Positions 8,454-18,152 are shown, counted from the stretch's first letter. The stretch: DNA of 37,703 bases from Deltaproteobacteria bacterium (GCA_031273455.1 JAISRZ010000031.1:1-37703); one strand, 5' to 3'. Notes: generated by a model not told the origin, from the letters alone. Numbers and translations: made by a program.

Positions 8454-9326
8454 TTAGCCATTAAAATCCACTAACCCGGTCACCCAGCGATCATCCCGGG
8501 TTAGATCCACGAGCTTAGTCGGGCTCGGGTATTTTTGGCTTAAAGCCGTTAAAAAGGTCTCTTCCTCCCCGGGCAGTAAACCACTAAAGATCAAATAATC
8601 CCGGTTAGAAAAAGCCCCAACTTCCAGCAAATCCATCTGGACAAACAAAGGGACATTGGCTAAGACCAGTTCCCCAGGCTCATGAGCGTAGTCTTGGGCT
8701 AACCCTCGAACAAACCTAATTTTATCGCTTAAACCATTAATCTTAGCGTTATTAACGGCGCATTGGACGGCTAAGTGGCTATGGTCCACGCCTAAAACCG
8801 CCCTGACCCCTAACCTAGCCGCGGCTAGGGATAAGACCCCGGTCCCGGACCCGAGGTCTAGAGCTTTAGCCAACTTTGGCTCAACCAAAGACCCGGGCTT
8901 TAAGAGCCTTGAGAGTAAACTTAAAGAGGCCTTGGTGGTGGGATGGCCCCCATAGCCAAAAGCTAAACCTGGGTCAATATAGATGGGCTCTAGCCCGTAA
9001 CTAACCGATGGGGCGACTTTTAAATCAGTGAGGGGCAGGATCTTTAAAGGCCCAATGGTTAAAGGCTCCATCACGGCCCCGTCCTGCCACTGGTCATAGC
9101 GGAGGCGGTGGATCTGCCTAAGCTCCAGGGCGGGCCAAAGCTTTAAAAACGGGCTTAAATCATAGTCATTGACAAAGAAGATAAAGGCGAAGTCCCCTTC
9201 CAAGTGGAGCCCAGCCAGATCCGGCCCCAAGATCTCTTGGGGGTCGGGAGCCGCCTCTAAAAAGCCGAAAGAACCCGGGTCCTTAACCCGGACCTCATAG
9301 ATGGTGAGTAAGGTTTCTGGTCGCAC
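8454..9326 (-). CDS. prmA: PrmA-like methyltransferase (ribosomal protein L11 methyltransferase family)
   Basis: 290 aa, matching PrmA (~290). PrmA trimethylates ribosomal protein L11 using S-adenosylmethionine. Seen: an N-terminal ~100-residue domain with little conservation; the family loop IDPGLAFGYGGHPTTKASL at about 118-136; SAM motif I ALDLGSGTGVLSLAAARLG at about 155-173; and LVLANVPLFVQMDLL where NP/NIL-type residues usually sit. The usual GTGTH is GYGGH here, so substrate specificity may differ. The start is GTG at 9326, three bases after the stop of the HAD gene, so the two are coupled. Confidence 0.8.
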   Translation of the reverse strand: MRPETLLTIYEVRVKDPGSFGFLEAAPDPQEILGPDLAGLHLEGDFAFIFFVNDYDLSPFLKLWPALELRQIHRLRYDQWQDGAVMEPLTIGPLKILPLTDLKVAPSVSYGLEPIYIDPGLAFGYGGHPTTKASLSLLSRLLKPGSLVEPKLAKALDLGSGTGVLSLAAARLGVRAVLGVDHSHLAVQCAVNNAKINGLSDKIRFVRGLAQDYAHEPGELVLANVPLFVQMDLLEVGAFSNRDYLIFSGLLPGEEETFLTALSQKYPSPTKLVDLTRDDRWVTGLVDFNG

Positions 9327-9329
9327 GTT

Positions 9330-10193
9330 CTAACTTATGGCCCGAAAGACCCGCTCTAAGACCCCGCCTGGGCCCTTTAGATTCTCAAACTGGGCCAACA
9401 ACTCCGCTGGCGACCCGGGGACCGCGAACCCCCGCCCGGCCCAGGCCAAGAGGTTTTCGTCATTAAAGTCATTGCCCACCGCCGCCGCTTGACTGGCCGT
9501 CAAGCCAATTAGCTCCACTAACCTTTGGGCCGCCGAGCTTTTGGTGATCCCGAAAGGAAAGATTTCTAGCCAAAGTCGATTATCCCCATAAGGGGAAGTG
9601 CTTTGGGTGATCGACAAACGATTAGCGTAAGGGGCCACCTTCTCTTTAATCGCCGGAAAATCCGAGGCCAGGGCCATGACTAAAACTTGGGACAAAGGCC
9701 GATGCCCGTCATAAGCGGCCCAAGGTATAGCCACCTGGCTATAAGTGGCCAACCGGGCCGCGAACCCTGGGGATCTTAGGCCATTAGGCGGATCCAAGTA
9801 ATAAAAGCCGTGGCTCTCCGGGGGGGCCCAAAAAGCCACAAACCCCTGGTTTAAGGCGGCGGCGATCTCTAAAGCCAAGTCCCGCTCAAAAGGGCTAAAG
9901 GCCGATAAAAAAATATGCTCCCCAGGGCCTTCGGGCGTCCACCGGCACAGAGCTAAACCAGAGGAATAGATAAGGTAATCTAGCTCCATATCCGGGTCCC
10001 AGTCTTTTAAAAACGAGACTAAACTCCGGCCCGTGGCCACGACCCGGATCAACCCGGCTTTACCCATGGCCTTTAAGGCGCTCCGCTCCTCTGGGGCCAC
10101 CGGGCCAACGGTTGGCTTAATGGTCCCATCAAAGTCGGTCACTAAAAGACGTATTTTCGGACCAGAAAGGTCGCGGGGGTTCTTTGGGCTCAA
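9330..10193 (-). CDS. HAD-superfamily hydrolase, Cof type (class IIB)
   Basis: 287 aa from a TTG at 10193 with AGG ~9 nt upstream. A longer start at 10256 would lie inside the U-run of the preceding gene's terminator and is rejected. All four HAD motifs are present: DFDGT with Asp20/Asp22, VVATGR for motif II, Lys in GITKSSAAQRL for motif III, and GNDFNDENLL for motif IV. The cap is inserted between motifs II and III, as in Cof-type sugar or cofactor phosphatases. The substrate cannot be inferred. It precedes and is tightly coupled to the prmA-like gene. Confidence 0.85.
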   Translation of the reverse strand: MSPKNPRDLSGPKIRLLVTDFDGTIKPTVGPVAPEERSALKAMGKAGLIRVVATGRSLVSFLKDWDPDMELDYLIYSSGLALCRWTPEGPGEHIFLSAFSPFERDLALEIAAALNQGFVAFWAPPESHGFYYLDPPNGLRSPGFAARLATYSQVAIPWAAYDGHRPLSQVLVMALASDFPAIKEKVAPYANRLSITQSTSPYGDNRLWLEIFPFGITKSSAAQRLVELIGLTASQAAAVGNDFNDENLLAWAGRGFAVPGSPAELLAQFENLKGPGGVLERVFRAIS

Positions 10194-10251
10194 AACGCTT
10201 ACCTGGATCCCAGAGGGGTTACCTGACGTTTTTTTTCGACCCTGATTATAG

Positions 10252-10279
10252 GCCAAAAAAAAGCCGCGTAAAGCGGCTT
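10252..10279 (-). terminator. Intrinsic terminator of the RRM gene at 10303
   Basis: Perfect 7-bp stem AAGCCGC/GCGGCTT (10261-10267 and 10273-10279) with a 5-nt loop. On the minus strand it is followed by an uninterrupted run of eight U. It lies 24 bases past the RRM gene's stop. Confidence 0.85.
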
Positions 10280-10302
10280 AATAAAAAAGATCGAAAAAAC
10301 GG

Positions 10303-10659
10303 TTAGTACCGGTAGTTATAGTCGCGCTGGTTATTACCGTAGCCCGAGCGGTCCCGATTGTAGCCGTTGTCTCGCTCATCGCGGAACCTTTGGCCCTCGC
10401 CGTTATTTAAACCTCTCCCCCCGGGATGGGCCTTTCTGACCCTTAACGGCCGACCGCCAAAGGTGGCTTTATCCAAAGAAGTCATGGCCGCTTCCGCCCC
10501 AGCCTCTTCCATCTTCACAAAACCAAATCCCCTAGAACAACCGGTCACGCGGTCCGTGATAATCTTGACGGATTCAACCTGCCCAAAGCGGGAAAAAACC
10601 GTCTCCAACTCTGACTGCTCGGTGTCGTAGGGGAAATTGGCTACAAATAAATCAACCAT
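10303..10659 (-). CDS. Small RRM RNA-binding protein with Gly/Arg/Tyr/Asn tail
   Basis: 118 aa. One RNA recognition motif (residues 2-78) with intact RNP2 (LFVANFP, 4-10) and RNP1 (RGFGFVKM, 43-50), aromatic residues in place for RNA stacking. The tail from residue 80 is rich in Gly, Arg, Asn and Tyr, like the low-complexity tails of cyanobacterial Rbp proteins and eukaryotic glycine-rich RNA-binding proteins. ATG at 10659 with TGAGG upstream. It has its own long AT-rich leader and an intrinsic terminator, so it is likely monocistronic. Relatives are often cold-induced; the targets here are unknown. Confidence 0.93.
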   Translation of the reverse strand: MVDLFVANFPYDTEQSELETVFSRFGQVESVKIITDRVTGCSRGFGFVKMEEAGAEAAMTSLDKATFGGRPLRVRKAHPGGRGLNNGEGQRFRDERDNGYNRDRSGYGNNQRDYNYRY

Positions 10660-11120
10660 AATTATGCCTCACTTATCTATGTTGAACTAAACAAAATGTT
10701 CAATTGTCCAGTTAAAAAAATTAAAAACCCAAAATACTGCGCCATTATAACTTGTCCGAGACGATCAGTAGTTTAACCGGTTTGACAAATTATGTCAACA
10801 CTTTCTTCTAAAACTATGATTTTTTTTTGTTTAATATCGTAAGAGAAATATAAGGATTGGCTGCCGCCAAAAAGAAAATATTTCTCGAAAATCACTAAGA
10901 CTAGGAAATCCTCAAGCTTAAATGATAGGAATTAACTACAATTAATATTCACTCTAAAAAGCCCCTTTAGGTAATAAATTGGCTTTTATAAGTTATAAAA
11001 AGCGCTAATAAAATAAGGGCTTAAATCGCGGTCCTTACAATTCGCCTTCGGGCTTAATAATAACCTAACTGACCTTTTTTATCCTGGAACAACCTCAGCC
11101 TAAATATAAGGTTTGGGCTA
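10660..11120. other. AT-rich upstream region of the first RRM gene
   Basis: About 460 AT-rich bases between the two RRM genes, expected to hold the promoter and a long 5' leader of the downstream RRM gene. No gene recognised. Confidence 0.45.
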
Positions 11121-11145
11121 AAAAAAACCGCGCCAGGCGCGGTTT
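11121..11145 (-). terminator. Intrinsic terminator of the RRM gene at 11169
   Basis: 8-bp GC-rich stem AAACCGCG/CGCGGTTT (11125-11132 and 11138-11145), loop CCAGG. On the minus strand it runs into seven U. It lies about 24 bases past the stop codon. Confidence 0.85.
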
Positions 11146-11168
11146 GGAGGACAAAGACCATTTGGTCC

Positions 11169-11567
11169 CTACCGGATATTGCTACTAGAATACGACCGTT
11201 TCTCTTTGGGGGATACTTGCGGGTCATTGTTTAACCAATAGTCCTGGACAAAAAGATCGGACTCGCGACCTAACTCCAGGGAGCTAGAGGAGCCTTTGCC
11301 CTCGGCCAAGGTGATCTCTCGCCTGACCGGGCCAGCGTCCCGAACGTTTAAGGGCCGACCGCCGAACTCGGACCGGTGGAGAGCCGTAATGGCGCTTTTG
11401 GCCGCTGTTTTCTCAATTTTGACGAAGCCAAACCCCCTGGGCCGCCCTGTCAAGCGGTCATTAATGAGCTTAATTGACTCAACCCGGCCAAAGGGCGTAA
11501 AAACGGCCATTAGTTCGGACTGAGTGGTTTCAAAGGGAAAATTCCCAACGAAGAGGGTAGTGAACAT
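11169..11567 (-). CDS. Second small RRM RNA-binding protein
   Basis: 132 aa. RRM at residues 3-80 with RNP2 (LFVGNFP, 5-11) and RNP1 (RGFGFVKI, 44-51). The domain is closely similar to the product of the neighbouring RRM gene, so the two are paralogues. The tail differs: Ser/Glu/Asp-rich, ending in a Lys/Arg/Ser stretch, without the Gly/Tyr/Asn bias. ATG at 11567 with AGGTGA upstream. It has its own terminator and upstream region. Different tails on near-identical RNA-binding heads suggest divergent partners or regulation. Confidence 0.92.
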   Translation of the reverse strand: MFTTLFVGNFPFETTQSELMAVFTPFGRVESIKLINDRLTGRPRGFGFVKIEKTAAKSAITALHRSEFGGRPLNVRDAGPVRREITLAEGKGSSSSLELGRESDLFVQDYWLNNDPQVSPKEKRSYSSSNIR

Positions 11568-12058
11568 AACTTCACCTGATTTATGATGTATTGGGAAACA
11601 GGTAGGATCAAATCAGCTAAGTATAAACACAAGACTTTTTTTGAATTTCTCTGGCCCAACTGACCCGGACGAGTCGATTATGATAATATCCCATTAGATG
11701 ATTATTGTCAATAGGGACTTAAAAATTATTCGCCCCTTTACGCGGAAAAGAAATTTATATGTCATTTCTGAGCAATAAAGTTTTTATAAAAATCTTTTTC
11801 TGAAAAAGGAACAAATGATAATAATTGTTAAGTCAAAAAAGGGTCCTCGGGCCGGATCCAGTTTGGGGTAAACCGACAATAATGTAATTTATTTTTTTTA
11901 GTGTACTGGGATTTTAAACAATACTGGCGTTAGCCTTAACTCGGGCGATTTCGAGAAAAGACTATTAATTTCCGAATGTTACCAACTTTATGGTTCCGAT
12001 AATATAGGTTCCAGGGCCGGGCTATTGGACCTCCCGCTTGGTCTCGCTAATCAACTTC
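11568..12058. other. AT-rich upstream region of the second RRM gene
   Basis: About 490 bases holding the presumed promoter and leader of the RRM gene and the 3' flank of the DNA methyltransferase gene. No gene recognised. Confidence 0.45.
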
Positions 12059-15000
12059 TTAGATAGCTTTCTGTATTAATTCTTCCAATATGGCCACAAA
12101 ATTAGGGTCTTTGCGGCGCAGGACTGGAAACCCTTTTAAAAGGCGCTTGAGGTCCTCCGGGTTAAGGCCATAAATTTGGGCCACTTTTAGATCTAGGCCC
12201 GCTTTAAGGCTAATAAACTCCCCTTGACTCAGCCTTCTGGGGGCTAATTCCCCTAGCCGCGGGATGGCGGCTAAAAGGCCCGGGGATTGGTCTAAGCTTA
12301 ATAAAGCCGAATCCTCGACCATGGAGCGATAAAGGGGATTATCCTTCAGCTCAGCCGCGGTCGGTTGGGGGCAAGGCAGCCGATAAAGGTAGGTTTTATT
12401 GACGTTGGAGCCCACTAAGGCCCGTAAAGCCCAGTCCACGGGCAAACTATTAAAGATCGCCTGGGCGAACAAAAGGCGCTCTAAAGGGATGGGCCGTAAG
12501 AGGATAGTCGGCTCCTCGAGGGATAAATAATAGTCGCCCGCGACGCTAACCCACAAAGAGTTCTGGGCCCCCACGTTGGGGGGCAGTAGCGCGGCCACTA
12601 AAGTCCTTTCATTGGTGTCCCGGGCGATGGCCCGAAGGCTTAAGCGCGGAAAATTACGCCCAAACTGGACGTAAGAGGCTAAATCCCCCACCTTTTGGCT
12701 TTTTAAGTAAGCTAAAAGCTCCTTTTTCCAGGCGGCTCGGACGGTCGGACGGGCCAAGTGGTTTTTATTCAGGGCTTTCAGGCTTTTAAGATCGTTTAAG
12801 ATCTTCCGAACCTCGATATCGCGTAAACGATCGTCTAATTCCCGCGGATCCAACCAAGCTTGGGGCGGCCCGACCCCAACTTGGTAGGGTCGGATCATGG
12901 CCCCTTTATATAAAGGGATTAAACCTTGGCGAAACGTGTCTTTAAATAAGCCTTTATCTTTAGTCGCGTGGAGCTCATTAGTCAAATCCAGCCAGGACTC
13001 GCTTAAAGGCGGGAACTTGGCGTACATCCTCTCTAAGATCTTTAGATCCCCCTTTCCGCCTAAAACTTCCATATAAGCTAAATGGTCCGGGGAAGTAATC
13101 TTGACCGTCCGTAAAGGATAAGCGAAGACCCCAGCCTCGTTTTCCAAGTCTTTCGGGTCCGTGAGGTTAAAGCGGGTTAAAGGCGCGTTATCTGGGGCGG
13201 GCGGAGTTTTTTCAATTTGTATTAAGCCAAACTTACACCGAGAGTCCACCGCTGGAAACAAACCCCGCCGGTTCTCAAACCCATCAAAACGCGATAAGGT
13301 GTGGTTTAATAAGATCTGGCGCCTAATAACAGTGGAATTGTCCTCAATCAATAAACCCGTGGGTATGATGAAGCTTAAGCGGCCATTGGAGGTTAACAGA
13401 TCCAAGGCCTTTTCCACAAAATACCGAAACAAATCCCCGTCCCCGGAGCCGCTATTCAGGGGGTATTTTTTCCTTAAAAGGGCTTTTAGGATCGCGGCTC
13501 GCTCTTTTTGGGCCACATACTTGGCCTTAGACTCTGGCTCGGCCAGGGCCGCCGCCAAAACTTCGGTTTTCCGCCCCTGGCTTAAGGACCGATAATCCTC
13601 TTGGCGCTTAGCCAGAAACAAGGGGTTTTCAAACTTGGTCTTATCCCACGGGGGGTTGCCAATGATAACGTCAAACCCCGGGGACAACGACTCAAAAACC
13701 TCAAAAAACTCCACTTCCCAGTTAAAAAAAGAAAACTGAGCCTTATATTCCGTGATTTCCCCGATATGACGGGTAAATTCCGTTTTCTTCTTCGGGCCCC
13801 CCGCTAGATTGCCCAAAAGAGTCAATAGCGATGATTGGTTTTTCGGGTCAACTTTAGCCAAAATATCATAATAATTAAAGATGTTATAATACAAATTAAG
13901 ATCATTAATGAGGGGTAAGATGACGCTTTCATAACGGTCTTTAATCTTGGCCTCCTGGCCGACCCAAGCCTTTTTGGCCAACGCGTATTCCTCCGCTAGG
14001 TTTCGGGCTTTATCTTTGATAAAGGATAAATCCAGCGTTTCCCCGGCCTTCTTAACCGTTTCGGCCATGGCGGCGTAATTGGCCCCAATTAAGCTATCCC
14101 CGACCTTCAGGTTAGCCCCGGTGAAGACCGGCTCCAGCCCCACCACCCGGGTCTCTAAAGCCAAGACTACCCGGGCCAGCTCCAAGGCCGTCGCTTCTCG
14201 ATCCACCCCGTAAATGGTCTCGCGTAATATTACCCTTTTTAAGGCCGCCAGCTCATCGACCGCCGCCCCGGACTCTTTTAGCCTTTGGGTCTCCGGGTTC
14301 TCGTTAATTAAGGCCATCTCCGTGGCTAAACTCGCGCGCAACTTTTCGTCCTCGCCGAGAGTCAATAAGGCCAGATCCGTTAAGTTTTTTAAGGCCCAAA
14401 CCAAGAGGTTCCCCACCCCGCAAGCGGGATCCAAAATCCGGGCCTCCAGTAAAGAGCGGCCTTTAAAAGGCTCTTCGGTTAGTTTAGCCACGCCCCTAGC
14501 CGTTAAGGGTTGAGCTAAAGAATCGCTAGTGTAATAGACGCCTTTATTCTTCCGGTTTAAGCCAAAGTCCCCTAAAGATAAGCGCCCTTTAGGGAGCGAG
14601 CTATAGGCGAGAAATGGCCTAAGGCGGGTGGCCGCGGGATCGGCTCCATAATCTTCCAGGGCTAGAGGGTTTTCCTGGGCCTTAAGATCCTCCATGGCCA
14701 TAGTATTGGCCAGGCTCTTAGCGTTTTCCGGGGCTAAATGGAACTCTAGTTGGCTTAAGCTTTCGTAGATGGCGGCTAAGCGGTTCGGGCCCATGGCCAC
14801 AAAATCCCAATCCTTGGACCCGGTCTCGCGTAATAAGGGCGCTAAGATGGCCCTTAGCTCCGCCTCTTTTAACCGTAAGCCCCCCAGATTCCACTTCGAG
14901 AGCGCTGGATCGAGTAAACCAAAATTTAATAAGGGGGCCGGGGCGCTCCAGGGGTAAGCCCGAGGGGAGCTTAGATCGATCGGGTCGGCGGTCAGGAGGT

Positions 15001-15925
15001 TAGAAAACCGCCGCCAGAAAAGGTTTTCCTCGCTAGTCCAGTCGCCGCTAGTTAGTTTAACCGCGATTTCCAAGTCCGCGAACACCGCCCGGGGCCCATA
15101 CCCTAAATCCCAATCATGAAGTTTAACTTGGGGGTTGGTGTCCTCTAAATAGGCTAAAAAGACCACTCTAAAAACCACCCGGATGGCCGCGTCTAAAAGC
15201 GACTTAAGATCCACCTGGTCCTTCGCCCAATAAGTCCCTATTGTCCCGCCCAAGAGGAGCTCGCCAAAGATGGTTAAGATCCCTGGGCGCTCTGGGGTCC
15301 CCTTTAAGACGTTTAAAAAAGCCTTGGCCATTAGATCGCGCTTTTCTTGGTCTTGAAGGTCTAAACTTGCCACTAAACTTGGGGTGGACGGCTTATGGGC
15401 GAAGGCCGCCCGGGAAAATAATCGCCAAAAAAGCTGAAACTCGGCTTGGCTCTCGCGCGCTAAGATATCCCTTAAGTCTAGGGCGATAAACTTCTTTTCC
15501 CCGGGCTCAGGGGCCAATAAAAGCCAGTGGCTTAAGTTGGTTAAAATCCCCCAGCGACCCTTTCGCCCCATTAAGCTCAGTTTGAGCTGGATTAGGGGAT
15601 TATCTTGGGCTTTATAGTTATCCAAGGGCTCTAAAGGGTCAATCCGCCCGATTAATAGACTATCTAAACTTTCGCTAGGGGCTAAGTTGATTAAGTCCAC
15701 TAAACCTTCCCGAGTTAGATCCCCGGTTAGGGTAAAGCCCAAAGATCGGCAAAGATCTAAGGCTAAGGCCATATAGTCGGCCTCGGAGCTCAGCTTGGTT
15801 AGATCCTGGGTCAAAATCTTGGACCGAAAGTCGGCCATTTGGTCGGCCAGTTCGAAAGGCTCCGTTTCTAAAGTCAGTAAATCGCTATATATGGCGCGAA
15901 AAAGATCGCCTTCTTTCATATTCAT
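12059..15925 (-). CDS. Large Eco57I-type DNA adenine methyltransferase / type IIG-like protein
   Basis: 1288 aa. The N-terminal ~440 residues are helical and unrecognised. The family signature YYTSDSLAQPLTARGVAKL leads to SAM motif I ILDPACGVGNLL (near residue 498). The catalytic motif NPPW lies in FDVIIGNPPWDKTKFE (near residue 757), followed by LSFIIPTGLL. The NPPW/NPPY motif marks N6-adenine methylation. The C-terminal ~400 residues probably recognise DNA. Length and layout resemble type IIG restriction-methylation proteins and the PglX/DrmM methylases of BREX and DISARM. No partner gene for those systems is present and I see no clear PD-(D/E)XK motif, so it may be an orphan methylase. ATG at 15925, with AAGGGAAGGG upstream. 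Confidence 0.85.
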   Translation of the reverse strand: MNMKEGDLFRAIYSDLLTLETEPFELADQMADFRSKILTQDLTKLSSEADYMALALDLCRSLGFTLTGDLTREGLVDLINLAPSESLDSLLIGRIDPLEPLDNYKAQDNPLIQLKLSLMGRKGRWGILTNLSHWLLLAPEPGEKKFIALDLRDILARESQAEFQLFWRLFSRAAFAHKPSTPSLVASLDLQDQEKRDLMAKAFLNVLKGTPERPGILTIFGELLLGGTIGTYWAKDQVDLKSLLDAAIRVVFRVVFLAYLEDTNPQVKLHDWDLGYGPRAVFADLEIAVKLTSGDWTSEENLFWRRFSNLLTADPIDLSSPRAYPWSAPAPLLNFGLLDPALSKWNLGGLRLKEAELRAILAPLLRETGSKDWDFVAMGPNRLAAIYESLSQLEFHLAPENAKSLANTMAMEDLKAQENPLALEDYGADPAATRLRPFLAYSSLPKGRLSLGDFGLNRKNKGVYYTSDSLAQPLTARGVAKLTEEPFKGRSLLEARILDPACGVGNLLVWALKNLTDLALLTLGEDEKLRASLATEMALINENPETQRLKESGAAVDELAALKRVILRETIYGVDREATALELARVVLALETRVVGLEPVFTGANLKVGDSLIGANYAAMAETVKKAGETLDLSFIKDKARNLAEEYALAKKAWVGQEAKIKDRYESVILPLINDLNLYYNIFNYYDILAKVDPKNQSSLLTLLGNLAGGPKKKTEFTRHIGEITEYKAQFSFFNWEVEFFEVFESLSPGFDVIIGNPPWDKTKFENPLFLAKRQEDYRSLSQGRKTEVLAAALAEPESKAKYVAQKERAAILKALLRKKYPLNSGSGDGDLFRYFVEKALDLLTSNGRLSFIIPTGLLIEDNSTVIRRQILLNHTLSRFDGFENRRGLFPAVDSRCKFGLIQIEKTPPAPDNAPLTRFNLTDPKDLENEAGVFAYPLRTVKITSPDHLAYMEVLGGKGDLKILERMYAKFPPLSESWLDLTNELHATKDKGLFKDTFRQGLIPLYKGAMIRPYQVGVGPPQAWLDPRELDDRLRDIEVRKILNDLKSLKALNKNHLARPTVRAAWKKELLAYLKSQKVGDLASYVQFGRNFPRLSLRAIARDTNERTLVAALLPPNVGAQNSLWVSVAGDYYLSLEEPTILLRPIPLERLLFAQAIFNSLPVDWALRALVGSNVNKTYLYRLPCPQPTAAELKDNPLYRSMVEDSALLSLDQSPGLLAAIPRLGELAPRRLSQGEFISLKAGLDLKVAQIYGLNPEDLKRLLKGFPVLRRKDPNFVAILEELIQKAI

Positions 15926-16059
15926 TAATAGCCCTTCCCTTAAAGCCTCAGGCGAGGCGTTAGCTAAGCTAACTATTTAAAGAGCCAATCGGCTTAACCT
16001 TATGGAACCGTTGATGGTCAGTGATTTTAAGCCTTTAAAGGGCGCTCCGGGGTTTAGAG

Positions 16060-16088
16060 TTGAATTTACGTTATTTTTAGCTAATAAT
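16060..16088 (+). promoter_or_regulatory. Candidate sigma70 promoter for the 16118 gene
   Basis: TTGAAT at 16060-16065 and AATAAT at 16083-16088, spacing 17. It lies 30 bases before the start codon in the short divergent region between the methyltransferase and the membrane protein. The match is approximate. Confidence 0.35.
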
Positions 16089-16117
16089 AGAACTCATTAA
16101 TAACCACAAGGCTCGCG

Positions 16118-18130
16118 ATGCCGCCCAACCCCAACATCATAGAGGAAGCCCCCTTAAAAAGCCGAGTTTGGGCTAGTTTAGCCAAATACCGGTACCCGGC
16201 TTATGGCTTATTGGGCCTGGCCCTGATCATGGCCTTGTGGTTTATCCTGACCCTGTTTGACCCTAACACCCTAGCCAACTCTAGAAGGGGTTTTTCCACC
16301 TTCATGGACCAAACCTTTGGCCCAAATAACTGGCGGGCCGGGGCCTACGCTTACAGCTATCAAGATCGAGCCATGATAGTTAAGGACCTCTGGATCGCCG
16401 ACCCCAATCTGGCTTTGGGCGGCCGAGGGCAGCTCGTTTGCCAGGTGGCCGAGCTCACGGTGAGCCACTTAACTTGGGCGAAAAACATTAAAGCTCTTTG
16501 GGAAAAACCAGCCCCCAGCTCGGCTCCCTTAACCTTAGCCTCCGTAATGGTGGCTAAAGGGGTTAAGTTCTTAGCTAGCGGCTCTTTTGGCCGACTTCAT
16601 GGTGAGATTAACCGCCTGGAGATCCACAACCCCTCCGCGATCGGCGGTTTGAGCCAAGGGGGGTCTAACTCCTCCGGGTCTTTAGGGGCCTTTTTAGCCG
16701 GGTTTAGGCCCGAGAGGATCCGCTTGGAAAAGCTCCGGGCCAACGGCCAAGGGCCGGCCAGCGGCTTTTCCTATATCTTTAGTTTACCATCCTGGTCTTT
16801 AGTAAAACCAAAAATGGGCCCCCGGGGCCTTATTTGCGGCCCAGGCAGCCTCTTGGCTGGGGTCAGTTTTGGCCTGAGCGCCGCTGGTTACGCCGTCACC
16901 GGCCGGGTGGACGAGATCGCCCATGAGGGGGCTTTGGCCTTAGGTTTAATAGATAAGCTGGCCATCTTAAACCTAACCGTCTGGCTGGATAAGGCCTCGG
17001 GGTTAGCCAACTTAGACCGGGTGGGGAAAAAAAACTTACCCGAGCCCCTTTTGGAGCTAGCCCTCCCAGATTGGACCAGTCAGTATCTAGACTTTCAGCC
17101 TTTAGCCACCAAGATCGCGGACTATTTATTTAGCCCTAAGGCTCTAAACCCGGAAAACCGGAAGATACGGTTGGGCTTACAGCTTTTAAGTTTTATCACC
17201 CCAGACGATCTCCTCTTGGGGGGAATATCCGTTTTTGAGAGCCGATTTCGGCGCTTGTCCTTAAAAATCGGGGCCTTCAGCTACCAAGTCAACCAAGGGG
17301 AGTTAGCCATTACCGCTGGCCAGGACCCTTACGCTCTAACCACGCGTTTAATCGACTCTTGGGTCTCCTTGGGGGAGCCCAGCGAGGCTAGCCCTTTCGG
17401 CGGATCGCCTTTTTACCGGGAAATCTATCAAAAGGCCGCGGCTTTAAACCTTATTTCCCAGCGCTTTAACCTCTCGGGGCGAGCTAGCTTAGAGCCGAAA
17501 GACGAAACCTACCAAGTGGCCGCGACTTTGGAGGCCCTCGATCTTTTTAGCTTGACCTTAAACTTAAAGTTAGGCGGTCTACCCGCGTCCTTAACCCGGT
17601 CTTTGGCCAAGGCGCCCTTGGGCGATCTTTTTAGCGACCTAAGTTTAGCCCCCGGGCTCAAAGACGTGTCCTTACGGGAGGCCCAAGCTCGCTTCCGGGA
17701 CCATGGGTTAACCGCGCGCTTAGTTAACTATTATGGATCTAAAGAAAAAGACAATACGGCCCTCAGCCTTAAAGACCCTAGCCCCTTGGCCCCTCAAGAG
17801 AGTTTAATCTTTGGCTTAGCTTTAGCCGCCACCTTGGAGCTAGAAAAGTATCTAAGCGATCTAACTGGGTTAACTGATCTGATCGCCGCTTTCATTCGCG
17901 CCCCTGGCGTTTTGACCTTTCGGGCCGAGCCGTCCCCGCCCATTAGTTATCAAGGGTATCTGGCCGCCAGGACCTTAGGGGATCTTTTGGATTCCGCTAG
18001 GCTCTCTTTAACCTTAGACGGTCAAGAGCCTTTAGTTTTTAAATGGAAAAAACCCTGGAACCCGGACGCGGGCCTCATTGAGGACCCCTTAGACTGGCGA
18101 GAGTTTAACGACCAAACCCCGAGCCACTGA
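16118..18130 (+). CDS. Membrane-anchored periplasmic protein, AsmA-like in layout, unknown function
   Basis: 670 aa. A short cytoplasmic N-terminus is followed by one transmembrane segment (PAYGLLGLALIMALWFILTL, about 28-47) and a long extracytoplasmic region. This region is rich in Leu/Ala with alternating hydrophobic positions (for example VKDLWIADPNLALGGRGQLVCQVAELTVSHLTW), a pattern typical of beta-rich AsmA/DUF748-type lipid-transport or envelope-assembly proteins. I cannot confirm that family. ATG at 16118 with AAGG upstream. It starts a two-gene plus-strand unit with the spermidine-synthase-fold gene, 22 bp apart. Confidence 0.75.
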   Translation: MPPNPNIIEEAPLKSRVWASLAKYRYPAYGLLGLALIMALWFILTLFDPNTLANSRRGFSTFMDQTFGPNNWRAGAYAYSYQDRAMIVKDLWIADPNLALGGRGQLVCQVAELTVSHLTWAKNIKALWEKPAPSSAPLTLASVMVAKGVKFLASGSFGRLHGEINRLEIHNPSAIGGLSQGGSNSSGSLGAFLAGFRPERIRLEKLRANGQGPASGFSYIFSLPSWSLVKPKMGPRGLICGPGSLLAGVSFGLSAAGYAVTGRVDEIAHEGALALGLIDKLAILNLTVWLDKASGLANLDRVGKKNLPEPLLELALPDWTSQYLDFQPLATKIADYLFSPKALNPENRKIRLGLQLLSFITPDDLLLGGISVFESRFRRLSLKIGAFSYQVNQGELAITAGQDPYALTTRLIDSWVSLGEPSEASPFGGSPFYREIYQKAAALNLISQRFNLSGRASLEPKDETYQVAATLEALDLFSLTLNLKLGGLPASLTRSLAKAPLGDLFSDLSLAPGLKDVSLREAQARFRDHGLTARLVNYYGSKEKDNTALSLKDPSPLAPQESLIFGLALAATLELEKYLSDLTGLTDLIAAFIRAPGVLTFRAEPSPPISYQGYLAARTLGDLLDSARLSLTLDGQEPLVFKWKKPWNPDAGLIEDPLDWREFNDQTPSH

Positions 18131-18152
18131 CCTCCCTAAAAGGGGAAAAGCT

